DNA of 6,378 nt from Rhodobiaceae bacterium (GTDB lineage Bacteria; Pseudomonadota; Alphaproteobacteria; Parvibaculales; Parvibaculaceae). How positions within the stretch are numbered: position 1 is the first letter of the stretch; each line of letters opens with the position of its first letter. The stretch covers positions 1 to 6,378 of the forward strand of contig NVSO02000087.1 of assembly GCA_002401305.2 (NCBI GenBank), read 5' to 3'. The notes under the pieces were generated by a model. The model did not search any database. It was not told the DNA's origin and worked only from the letters and a program-made list of their open reading frames with translations. The translations under genes and the position numbers were made by a program. This document shows, piece after piece, positions 1 to 5,700 of the stretch.

Positions 1-171
1 AAACCCGGCATCCACCATTGCTTGGGCTAAAGGGGCATAACGTAGAGCGTGCTCTCCCATACCATGGGCAATTACGAGAACCGCGCGCGGCTCGCCTTCA
101 CCTGTCCATTGATGAATGAAAGGCGTTTGATCCGTCGGCGTAGTCGCCAATGTGGTGTGGGAATAATGCAT
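1..171 (-). CDS. Alpha/beta hydrolase, monoacylglycerol lipase/lysophospholipase-like (N-terminal part only)
   Basis: Only the first 57 codons are present; the frame is open through the left edge, so the catalytic Ser, Asp and His lie outside the window. The visible protein starts with a short polar leader. It then shows a hydrophobic beta strand (VLVIAH, residues 31-36) running into HGMGEHALRYAPLAQAM (36-52) and a DAGF turn. The HGxGEHxxRY signature is typical of the Hydrolase_4 group (serine aminopeptidase S33/monoglyceride lipase), where the HG dipeptide contributes to the oxyanion hole. Known members cleave monoacylglycerols, lysophospholipids or other carboxylic esters; the substrate here cannot be told. 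The start is the ATG at 169-171, supported by a perfect AGGAGG at 176-181 (minus strand). It is divergent from arfB. Family assignment is fairly sure, exact activity is not. Confidence 0.85.
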   Translation of the reverse strand, partial: MHYSHTTLATTPTDQTPFIHQWTGEGEPRAVLVIAHGMGEHALRYAPLAQAMVDAGF

Positions 172-175
172 AGAT

Positions 176-223
176 CCTCCTAGAGTTTCTTTTCACTTAA
201 CCCAAAAGCGCTCATGCTGACAA
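176..223 (-). promoter_or_regulatory. Probable promoter and ribosome binding site of the hydrolase gene
   Basis: On the minus strand TTGTCA (218-223) is followed, after exactly 17 bases, by TTAAGT (195-200), a fair -35 with a poor -10. This would start transcription close to 188. AGGAGG (176-181) lies four bases before the ATG. The Shine-Dalgarno site is certain by eye; the promoter is a consensus match only. Confidence 0.4.
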
Positions 224-340
224 GATCAATCCGCCCGCCTCTTTTCTTGGGGTCCTTTGAGCGCGCGCAGTCCTCCGTACACAGCTCATAACACATTGAT
301 AAAACGTATCTTTCTAGCATTCGCGGTGATAGAAAGGCCC

Positions 341-766
341 ATGTTAGTTGTCACTGAAACATTGCGCATTCCGTTAAGCGAAATCGAACTTCGATTTATC
401 CGTGCAAGCGGACCCGGCGGCCAGAACGTCAATAAGGTCTCGAGTGCTGTTCAACTGCGCTTTAACGCAAACCGGTCGTCAGCGCTGCCCAGCCATGTGC
501 GCACCCGTCTGTTTCAAATTGCAGGCTCTCGTTTGACACAACTCGGCGAAATCATCATCACCGCCGACCGACATCGCAGCCAAGCACTGAACCGGAGCGA
601 TGCGCTTGAGCGGCTCAGCGCACTGCTTAAAGACGCGAGTTACCGCCCAAAAAGACGTATTCCCACAAAGCCAACCTTTGGCTCCAAAAAGCGGCGACTG
701 GACGGGAAATCCCGGAAATCTGGGACTAAGCGCCTCAGGGGCAAGCCCAATATGCGCGATGATTAA
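341..766 (+). CDS. arfB: Alternative ribosome-rescue factor ArfB (YaeJ-type peptidyl-tRNA hydrolase)
   Basis: ArfB enters the A site of ribosomes stalled on truncated mRNA and hydrolyses the peptidyl-tRNA ester, independently of tmRNA. The protein from the ATG at 341 is 141 residues, essentially the length of E. coli YaeJ (140). The class-I release-factor domain carries SGPGGQNVNK with the catalytic GGQ at residues 26-28, the same position as in E. coli. The end is a long basic tail (about 101-137, KKRRLDGKSRKSGTKRLRGK near its centre); in the family this tail threads into the empty mRNA channel. The frame stays open upstream to a TTG at 257, but the added residues match nothing in the family and the ATG gives the canonical length. 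The Shine-Dalgarno site is weak (AGAAAGG, 331-337). A terminator follows, so it is probably transcribed alone. No missing residue is visible; it should be active. Confidence 0.95.
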   Translation: MLVVTETLRIPLSEIELRFIRASGPGGQNVNKVSSAVQLRFNANRSSALPSHVRTRLFQIAGSRLTQLGEIIITADRHRSQALNRSDALERLSALLKDASYRPKRRIPTKPTFGSKKRRLDGKSRKSGTKRLRGKPNMRDD

Positions 767-777
767 CAGAGTCTTTC

Positions 778-802
778 AAAGATGACGCACGCGTCATTTT
801 TT
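778..802 (+). terminator. Rho-independent terminator of arfB
   Basis: A perfect inverted repeat, ATGACGC (782-788) and GCGTCAT (791-797), is extended by AAAG on the left pairing with TTTT on the right (one G-U pair). It ends in a run of six T (797-802) and begins 11 bases after the arfB stop. The loop is very tight, so about four central bases must stay unpaired. Its place between arfB and the next promoter supports the call; a dyad operator for the P450 promoter is the alternative. Confidence 0.65.
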
Positions 803-803
803 A

Positions 804-832
804 TTGACCCCACGTAAACTTCGATCTACACT
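804..832 (+). promoter_or_regulatory. Sigma-70-like promoter of the CYP153 gene
   Basis: TTGACC (804-809) and TACACT (827-832) are separated by exactly 17 bases, matching the consensus at five and four of six positions. Transcription would begin near 838-840, giving a leader of about 90 bases before the P450 start. The element lies directly after the arfB terminator, which fits an independent transcription unit. Confidence 0.6.
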
Positions 833-847
833 CATAATTAGAAAAAG

Positions 848-861
848 CCCATTACAATGGG
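848..861 (+). promoter_or_regulatory. Candidate operator: 14-base inverted repeat just downstream of the promoter
   Basis: CCCATTACAATGGG is a perfect dyad of two six-base arms around AC. It falls about 10-20 bases past the predicted transcription start, a usual place for a repressor to block RNA polymerase. It has no T-run and too short a loop to be a terminator. No regulator gene is in the window, so the binding protein is unknown. Confidence 0.4.
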
Positions 862-929
862 ATCACCACGCACGACCCCGCGGATCTTAGCGCTGCATCC
901 GACGCGCCTATGCCGCTTCTGGAGGAAAA

Positions 930-2231
930 ATGAGCCAAGCTATCAAAGAGCCACAAGATTCAGACGTTCCTGCTCCCCTTACTGGTGCCGACCTTGACCC
1001 TCGGCTAGAGCCAGCTGCAGACCCATATTCAGTGAATATAGATGACATTGATATGAGTCAGCGCGACCTGTATCGCACCCAAGTCCATCTGGCTTATTTT
1101 GAGCGGCTTCGTAAAGAAGACCCGATCCACTATTCTGAAAACGAAGAGGTTGGTGGCTTCTGGTCCGTGACCCGTTACAAAGACATCATTGCAATCGACA
1201 CAGACCACAAACGGTTTTCGTCTGAGCCATCTATTTTTCTTGGCAATATTGACCCAGATTTTGCGCCAAAGACCTTCATTGCGATGGACCAACCAAAGCA
1301 TGATGTGCACCGCAAAATTGTGACCCCTGCTGTTGCCCCGGCAAAACTTTCAGACCTGGAAGGCCTCATCCGCGAGCGGGTTTGCAAAGTACTCGACAGC
1401 TTGCCTGTCGGTGAAACATTCAACTGGGTGGAAAAGGTTTCTATTGAAATCACAACCCAGATGCTGGCCACATTGTTCGACTTCCCGTTTGAAGAGCGCC
1501 ACAAGCTGACCCATTGGTCTGACATTACGACCGCTGGCCCTGGTGGCGGCGACACGGGCATGACGGAAGATGAAATTCGTGCCGAGCTGATTGTTTGCGC
1601 AACAACATTTGTTGGCATGCTGGAAGAACGTCGTGATCAACCACCGAAGTTTGACTTTATCTCTTTGATGGCACACAGCGAAGAAATGAAGAACTTGGAC
1701 TTCATGGAATTGATGGGCACTTTGTTGCTTCTGATCGTTGGCGGCAATGACACGACACGGAATTCCATGTCCGGCGGCGTATTGGCCCTGAACAAGTTCC
1801 CAGAAGAATACGACAAGCTGCGCGCAGACCCGTCTTTGATCCCGAACATGGTTTCTGAAATCATTCGCTGGCAGACCCCATTGGGTTACATGCGTCGGAC
1901 TGCTTTGGAAGACGTGGAAATGGGTGGCAAAACCATCAAAAAGGGCGACAAAGTCCTTATGTGGTACGTATCGGGCAACCGCGACCCTGAATCAATTGAT
2001 CGTCCTGACGAATTCTTGATCGACCGTCCAAAAGCGCGCCAACACTTGTCATTCGGCTTTGGTATTCACCGCTGCATGGGTAACCGTATGGCTGAAATGC
2101 AAATCCGCATTCTTTGGGAAGAAATTCTCAATCGCTTCTCAAAAGTGGAAGTTGTGGGTGAGCCTGCTCACACACGGTCAAACTTTGTGATGGGCCTTAC
2201 CGACCTTCCAGTTCGCGTGCACCTCAAATAG
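930..2231 (+). CDS. CYP153: Cytochrome P450, CYP153 family (alkane/fatty-acid terminal hydroxylase type)
   Basis: A complete 433-residue soluble bacterial P450. The oxygen-activating I-helix is LLLLIVGGNDTTRNSMSGG (265-283, with GGNDTT at 271-276). The K-helix ExxR is E310-R313 and continues WQTPLGYMRRTA. The haem loop is FGFGIHRCMG (375-384) with proximal ligand Cys382. FIAMDQPKHDVHRK (116-129), the I-helix wording, WQTPL.YMRRTA and HLSFGFGIHRCMGNR are, from memory, the CYP153 pattern. Known CYP153 enzymes are class I P450s that hydroxylate medium-chain n-alkanes, fatty acids and related molecules at the terminal carbon, taking electrons from a 2Fe-2S ferredoxin and its reductase. Neither partner gene is in the window. 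The first 45 or so residues are acidic and polar, without a membrane anchor, so it is cytoplasmic. Start: ATG at 930 with GGAGGA at 921-926. It has its own promoter and a strong terminator. Family is sure, subfamily likely, substrate inferred. Confidence 0.93.
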   Translation: MSQAIKEPQDSDVPAPLTGADLDPRLEPAADPYSVNIDDIDMSQRDLYRTQVHLAYFERLRKEDPIHYSENEEVGGFWSVTRYKDIIAIDTDHKRFSSEPSIFLGNIDPDFAPKTFIAMDQPKHDVHRKIVTPAVAPAKLSDLEGLIRERVCKVLDSLPVGETFNWVEKVSIEITTQMLATLFDFPFEERHKLTHWSDITTAGPGGGDTGMTEDEIRAELIVCATTFVGMLEERRDQPPKFDFISLMAHSEEMKNLDFMELMGTLLLLIVGGNDTTRNSMSGGVLALNKFPEEYDKLRADPSLIPNMVSEIIRWQTPLGYMRRTALEDVEMGGKTIKKGDKVLMWYVSGNRDPESIDRPDEFLIDRPKARQHLSFGFGIHRCMGNRMAEMQIRILWEEILNRFSKVEVVGEPAHTRSNFVMGLTDLPVRVHLK

Positions 2232-2250
2232 CACCAACTCGATGCAACTC

Positions 2251-2277
2251 TGAAGGCCTCTCCCCCATTGGCCTTCA
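2251..2277 (+). other. Hairpin between the P450 stop codon and its terminator
   Basis: TGAAGGCC (2251-2258) and GGCCTTCA (2270-2277) form a perfect eight-base-pair stem with an 11-base loop, seven bases before the terminator stem. It is followed by AAAA, not T, so it is not itself a classic plus-strand terminator. A 3'-protecting or processing hairpin, or a minus-direction terminator, are possible. Confidence 0.55.
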
Positions 2278-2284
2278 AAATACG

Positions 2285-2320
2285 AAGCGAGACGCTCCCC
2301 TCTGCGTCTCGCTTTTTTTT
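2285..2320 (+). terminator. Strong Rho-independent terminator of the P450 gene
   Basis: AAGCGAGACGC (2285-2295) pairs perfectly with GCGTCTCGCTT (2304-2314) around an eight-base loop. The right arm runs into eight consecutive T (2313-2320). The 11-base-pair GC-rich stem with a T-run is textbook. It separates the P450 from the following deformylase-like gene. Confidence 0.93.
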
Positions 2321-2381
2321 GCCCTAAATTCATGCCCTGCACAAAGCTGCTCACCCCGGCTGATTGTGCTATCCCTTTTGC

Positions 2382-2888
2382 ATGACAAAACTTTCTCTCA
2401 TTATTGCGCCCGACCCAATCTTCAGCCAATGCGCTGAACCAGTGACCCTTGTTGACGACGCCGTCCGCCATCTCATTTCAGAGATGTTTGAGGTGCTGTA
2501 CCGGGAGGAAGGCGTTGGGCTTGGAGCCAATATGGTTGGCTTGCTCAAGCGCATCATCGTTATCGACCTGCAAGAAGGTGGTCTCAAAACACCCCTTGCC
2601 ATGATCAACCCTGAAATCATTTCAAGTTCCGATGAGATGCAAGCCCGCGAGGAGGCCTCTCTCTCCTTCCCCGGCATTCATGGGAGGATAAGCCGGCCGA
2701 AATCCATTGAGGTTCGTTATTTGGACCAACAGGGCACCTCCCAATCTTTACGCGCAGAGGGTTGGTTGGCGACAGTCATTCAGCATGAGAGAGACTATTT
2801 GGACGGCATTGTCTATTTGGATTACCTATCCAAAATGAAACGCAACATGTTGATCAAGAAAATGCTGAAGCAGCTTAAAGACAGCTAG
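2382..2888 (+). CDS. Peptide deformylase-like protein, probably not an active deformylase
   Basis: The 168-residue protein has the length and motif order of peptide deformylase (E. coli Def, 169), which removes the formyl group from new proteins using a metal held by one Cys and two His. All three motifs are altered. GxGLAAxQ reads GVGLGANM (44-51, Gln lost). EGCLS reads EASLS (91-95, the Cys ligand replaced by Ser93). HExDH reads HERDY (135-139, the second His ligand replaced by Tyr139). His135 and the catalytic Glu136 remain. Two of three metal ligands are therefore gone, although the frame is intact and the fold looks kept (VIDLQ, INPEI, PGI..ISRP). Deformylase-like paralogues of this sort are, from memory, known in alphaproteobacteria; their role is unclear. 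Start: ATG at 2382 gives family length; no Shine-Dalgarno site precedes it. The frame is open to a TTG at 2364, which adds six unrelated residues. Confidence 0.85.
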   Translation: MTKLSLIIAPDPIFSQCAEPVTLVDDAVRHLISEMFEVLYREEGVGLGANMVGLLKRIIVIDLQEGGLKTPLAMINPEIISSSDEMQAREEASLSFPGIHGRISRPKSIEVRYLDQQGTSQSLRAEGWLATVIQHERDYLDGIVYLDYLSKMKRNMLIKKMLKQLKDS

Positions 2889-2898
2889 GACAATGCAT

Positions 2899-2930
2899 AA
2901 AGGCCCGCATGACAATCATGCGGGCCTTCA
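2899..2930. terminator. Terminator hairpin between convergent genes
   Basis: AAGGCCCGCATG (2900-2911) and CATGCGGGCCTT (2917-2928) form a perfect 12-base-pair stem with a five-base loop, placed 11 bases after the deformylase-like stop. Flanking T-runs are short on both strands (TTTATG on the minus side). With the next gene converging from the right, it probably serves both directions. Confidence 0.75.
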
Positions 2931-2942
2931 ATCATTTCATCA

Positions 2943-2960
2943 AAAGACGGCTTGCGTCTT
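2943..2960 (-). terminator. Weak hairpin overlapping the stop codon of the reductase-like gene
   Basis: Read on the minus strand, AAGACG, a five-base loop and CGTCTT followed by further T form a six-base-pair stem with a short T-run. It includes part of the TAA stop (2959-2961). It could help end the minus transcript just before the stronger hairpin at 2900-2928. It is short and may be chance. Confidence 0.3.
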
Positions 2961-4140
2961 ATGCGTCTTCTTGCGTGAAGGTTAGGCCAGCACTGGCTTC
3001 CAAACGGGCGATCAATTTATCCCCCATGGCTGGTGCTGCTGTCCAAATGCCACCCTTCGTATCGAGATTATCTTGAACCAAGCAGATGGCACTTTCAGAG
3101 ATCATTTTGGATGTTGAGCCGTAGCCTGGATCTTTGTCGCCCTTAACAGAGACACGCACCGAGCGGCCATCTTTGGCTTCCCCAATGAAGAGAAGGTCAT
3201 AGAAGCCTGCTTCGCGTTCTTCTTTGCTTGGCCCTTCGCCGGGTTTTGGTCCGTCTTCGCTTTCGAAGGATTTGTCATTGGCCACGAATTCAGCAGCCGC
3301 CCTGCCCTGTTCGCCGGGGCCTGTCATGAGCATTTCGTCGTAGACAAAATCTTCACCGTAAGGAAGGCCTAACAGGAAATTGGAGCGGTGCACATTACGC
3401 GTGTTGATCGCGGCCATAATGAAAGGTGCAACCCACCCACCAACGGCTGGATCTTCTTCTGGCACATTGCCTGCTGGTTGAGCAGGACCTGTAAAGCCCG
3501 GGGTCAATGCGAATGGGTCCATCAACAATTTGATGATGGAGGGATCTTTGCCCGCCGCTTCAAGCGTTGCCATCAAGCTGGCTTTCGTGCCGCCGGAGAA
3601 AGTGCCCTGCATGCCGCGCACACGACCTTTAACGCGGGCAACAGTGCCACCCAAGTCAGCTTTGGCTTTTTGTTGCAGGAAGTAGACGCCCAGATCGAAG
3701 GGGATGGAGTCAAAGCCACAAGAAAAGACGATGCGCGCGCCGCTTGCTTTGGCTTTGGCGTCATAGGCATCGATCATTTTGCTCATCCATGCAGGCTCGC
3801 CGCACAAATCTACATAATCGGTTCCAGCTTCTGCGCAAGATGCGACGAGACCTTCGCCGTAGAGCTGATAGGGGCCCACGGTTGTGAGTACGACTTTTGT
3901 GCTGGCAACCATGGCATCAATGGAGGCTGCGTTATCTGAATTTGCCACGACCAATGGTGTCTCGGCAGGCAAGCCCATTTCATCGCGCACAGATACCAAT
4001 TTATCTTGGCTGCGACCTGCCATTGCCCAGTTGACGGTTTTGCCAACGCCGTATTGCTTGTTGAGATATTCAGCCACAAGGCGGCCGGTAAAACCCGTTG
4101 CACCGTACACGACAATATCGAATTTCTTTTCACCGCTCAT
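2959..4140 (-). CDS. Saccharopine dehydrogenase-like / trans-acting enoyl reductase-like NAD(P) oxidoreductase
   Basis: A 393-residue protein. It opens with a Rossmann nucleotide-binding fold, FDIVVYGATGFTGRLVAEYL (7-26), where GATGFTG (13-19) is the dinucleotide loop, followed by AGRSQDKL (41-48). The stretch TTVGPYQLYGEGLVASCAEAG (86-106), then DYVDLCGE (108-115) and CGFDSIPFDLG (141-151), is the pattern I know from the saccharopine dehydrogenase NADP-binding family. That family includes mycobacterial trans-acting enoyl reductases and eukaryotic SCCPDH. Some members reduce enoyl groups in lipid synthesis; most bacterial ones have no proven reaction, and lysine metabolism should not be assumed. 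No membrane segment is evident. Start: ATG at 4138-4140 with AGGAG seven bases upstream (4148-4152). An upstream in-frame start at 4203 would add 21 residues with no better ribosome site. It converges on the deformylase-like gene and is divergent from the next. Confidence 0.85.
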   Translation of the reverse strand: MSGEKKFDIVVYGATGFTGRLVAEYLNKQYGVGKTVNWAMAGRSQDKLVSVRDEMGLPAETPLVVANSDNAASIDAMVASTKVVLTTVGPYQLYGEGLVASCAEAGTDYVDLCGEPAWMSKMIDAYDAKAKASGARIVFSCGFDSIPFDLGVYFLQQKAKADLGGTVARVKGRVRGMQGTFSGGTKASLMATLEAAGKDPSIIKLLMDPFALTPGFTGPAQPAGNVPEEDPAVGGWVAPFIMAAINTRNVHRSNFLLGLPYGEDFVYDEMLMTGPGEQGRAAAEFVANDKSFESEDGPKPGEGPSKEEREAGFYDLLFIGEAKDGRSVRVSVKGDKDPGYGSTSKMISESAICLVQDNLDTKGGIWTAAPAMGDKLIARLEASAGLTFTQEDA

Positions 4141-4168
4141 AGCGACTCTCCTAATGTTGATTTCTGGT

Positions 4169-4197
4169 AATCTGGCCCGTGACGTCGCGTCTGGCAA
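4169..4197 (-). promoter_or_regulatory. Possible promoter of the reductase-like gene
   Basis: On the minus strand TTGCCA (4192-4197) and CAGATT (4169-4174) are 17 bases apart. The -10 matches at only three of six positions. The position fits a short leader before the ATG at 4140. Low-grade consensus match. Confidence 0.25.
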
Positions 4198-4226
4198 GCC
4201 CAATGGTGCGCACTTGTTTGTTCATA

Positions 4227-4240
4227 AGTGTTCAAGCACT
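4227..4240. promoter_or_regulatory. Imperfect dyad in the divergent intergenic region
   Basis: AGTGTTCAAGCACT has arms AGTG and CACT with a partly symmetric centre. CACTT (4211-4215) and AAGTG (4226-4230) form a second, overlapping pair of arms. This cluster sits between the two divergent promoters, where a shared regulator might bind. No regulator gene is nearby, and short dyads of this size can arise by chance. Confidence 0.22.
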
Positions 4241-4291
4241 GTTTGGCTGTCTTAGTCCGGCGTGTAAACATGCCCGCATGGATGGTAGGCG

Positions 4292-4341
4292 TTGCAAAAT
4301 ACACCTCCTCCTGCTCTAATGCGCCACATTATTTTTGGGAG
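4292..4341 (+). promoter_or_regulatory. Promoter and ribosome binding site of the double-domain HCCA isomerase-like gene
   Basis: TTGCAA (4292-4297) and TCTAAT (4315-4320) are 17 bases apart; the -10 matches five of six consensus bases. Transcription would start near 4327. GGGAG (4337-4341) lies six bases before the ATG at 4348. This arrangement decides the start: the longer frame from a GTG at 4228 would begin upstream of the promoter. Confidence 0.55.
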
Positions 4342-4347
4342 TGCAGT

Positions 4348-5655
4348 ATGACAATTCGCGAATGGGTGAGCCCCTTTATTTCAGCTCGCAAGCTTGACCC
4401 TGCCCGGCACACTGCGGCGCGCGCCTCCGCTGAAGCAAGCCGGATTGCAGCAGGATCCCGTCATACGGTCACCTATTTCCATCAAAGCGATGACGCTTAT
4501 TCCGTTCTCACAGCACAAGTGCTTGAGGCTTTAACGCGTCGCTATGACATTGACATTAAGGCGATGGTCGCTTCGCCGCCGCGGGATGATGCGGCACCGG
4601 AACGTGACGCGCTGCTCGCCCTTGCCCGCAGAGACGCCTGTGCCTTAGCGGATAAATTTGGCTTGAGCTTTTCAGACCCCGGACATCAGCCGCCGCCTGA
4701 GTTACTCAAACTGGCCAATTGCATTTTGACCAATGCCCAAGCACATGGACAATTTAGTGCCTGCGTATGCGCCGTTGATGAAGCCTTGTGGGCAGAGGAT
4801 GCTCAGGCCCTTGATGAGTTGGCCTCCAAATTTGGGGTCAGCTCTCAACGCGAAACAGATGCCGTCCTTATTTCAGGGGCAGATCGACGCCATGAGATGG
4901 GGCATTATTTGGGTGGCACCTTCTGTTATGCCGGTGAACAATACTGGGGCATTGATCGGCTGTATCATTTGGAACAGCGGTTGTTTGATTTAGGCGCGTG
5001 CCGTGAGGAAGGCCCCTTTGCACCGATTGCCCCGCGCCCGGTGCTGGGCAGTCCGAGCGCACCGGTACAAAAAGGTGCTGAAATTGACTTCTATATGTCT
5101 TTGCGCAGCCCTTACACCCATGTTGCCGCCCCACAGCTTTTTGCCTTGGCCAAACGCTACAATGCGACCGTCAATATCAAATTTGTTCTCCCTATGATGA
5201 TGCGCGGCGTCCCCGCATCACCTACCAAACAACATTATATTTTGATTGATACCCAACGCGAAGCCACCCAAGTGGGCGTTCCCCTCGGACCGATCGCGGA
5301 TCCTTTTGGTCGTCCCGCAGAGCGAGGCTTGGCGCTCATTCCTTATGCGGTGTCTCAAGGTAAGGGTGAAGAATATGTTCTCTCCTTCCTTAAAGGGGTT
5401 TGGTCTGAAGGCATTCGTTCTGGTTCAAACCGAGGACTGAAAAAAATCACGTCGCGTGCGGGTTTAGACTGGGACGGCGTACAAAAGCATATGAACAATG
5501 AAGAATGGCGCGAAGAAGCCGAGGTGAACCGCGTCGCACTTTATGACTTGGGATTGTGGGGTGTGCCGAGTTTCAAAGTTGGATCGGTTGTCGCATGGGG
5601 ACAAGACCGGCTTTGGCTCGTTGAGCAAGAATTGGCAAAACTTGCGGGGCAGTGA
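4348..5655 (+). CDS. Two-domain DsbA/HCCA isomerase-like (GST-kappa-type) thioredoxin-fold protein
   Basis: The 435-residue protein holds two related halves. The C-terminal half (about 244-432) is a standard 2-hydroxychromene-2-carboxylate isomerase-like domain. It has IDFYMSLRSPYTHVAAPQL (246-264), where SPY is the usual glutathione/substrate site (Ser254). It ends in GVPSFKVGSVVAWGQDRLWLV (405-425) with a cis-proline at 407 and the family's WGxDRL motif. The N-terminal half (about 40-215) repeats the plan in weaker form: TVTYFHQSDDAYSVLTAQVLE (40-60), then LGGTFCYAGEQYWGIDRLYHL (188-208). It has Asp48-Asp49 near the SP position and Gly-Thr in place of the cis-proline. There is no CxxC, so it is not a disulfide oxidoreductase; CxC at 139-141 is in a different place. 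Known relatives isomerise glutathione adducts or aromatic intermediates, but the substrate here is unknown. No signal peptide is seen. It converges on the crotonase gene. Confidence 0.85.
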   Translation: MTIREWVSPFISARKLDPARHTAARASAEASRIAAGSRHTVTYFHQSDDAYSVLTAQVLEALTRRYDIDIKAMVASPPRDDAAPERDALLALARRDACALADKFGLSFSDPGHQPPPELLKLANCILTNAQAHGQFSACVCAVDEALWAEDAQALDELASKFGVSSQRETDAVLISGADRRHEMGHYLGGTFCYAGEQYWGIDRLYHLEQRLFDLGACREEGPFAPIAPRPVLGSPSAPVQKGAEIDFYMSLRSPYTHVAAPQLFALAKRYNATVNIKFVLPMMMRGVPASPTKQHYILIDTQREATQVGVPLGPIADPFGRPAERGLALIPYAVSQGKGEEYVLSFLKGVWSEGIRSGSNRGLKKITSRAGLDWDGVQKHMNNEEWREEAEVNRVALYDLGLWGVPSFKVGSVVAWGQDRLWLVEQELAKLAGQ

Positions 5656-5658
5656 TGC

Positions 5659-5677
5659 CGCGCTCTTTAGAAGCGCG
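5659..5677. terminator. Possible short terminator hairpin between convergent genes
   Basis: CGCGCT (5659-5664) and AGCGCG (5672-5677) form a six-base-pair GC-rich stem with a seven-base loop, starting four bases after the stop at 5655. No T-run follows on either strand. Its location in the 45-base gap between convergent genes is what suggests a terminator. Confidence 0.35.
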
Positions 5678-5700
5678 ACACCCTTAATTGGTTGCGAAGC

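Noticed and set aside
257..340. N-terminal extension of ArfB from a TTG at 257
   Set aside because: The ATG at 341 gives the canonical length and puts GGQ at residues 26-28; the extension looks non-coding.
1029..1864. Several open frames antisense to the P450 gene
   Set aside because: They lie wholly opposite a complete, motif-rich P450, show no recognisable domain and have no convincing ribosome sites.
2251..2320. CRISPR-like or mobile-element inverted repeats
   Set aside because: There are no direct repeats with spacers and no transposase; the arms are explained by hairpin/terminator structure.
2382..2888. Calling this gene an active peptide deformylase (def)
   Set aside because: Two of three metal ligands and the motif-1 Gln are replaced, so the usual activity is not supported.
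3388..3939. 183-residue open frame antisense to the reductase-like gene
   Set aside because: Shadow of the minus-strand gene, with Cys/His-rich composition typical of a reversed reading frame and no family motif.
4228..4347. 40-residue extension of the HCCA isomerase-like protein from a GTG at 4228
   Set aside because: A good promoter (4292-4320) and ribosome site (4337-4341) lie inside it, so the extension would not be transcribed from that promoter.
4762..4770. Cys-Val-Cys (residues 139-141) as a redox CxxC-type centre
   Set aside because: It is CxC, not CxxC, and is not at the start of the first helix of either thioredoxin fold.
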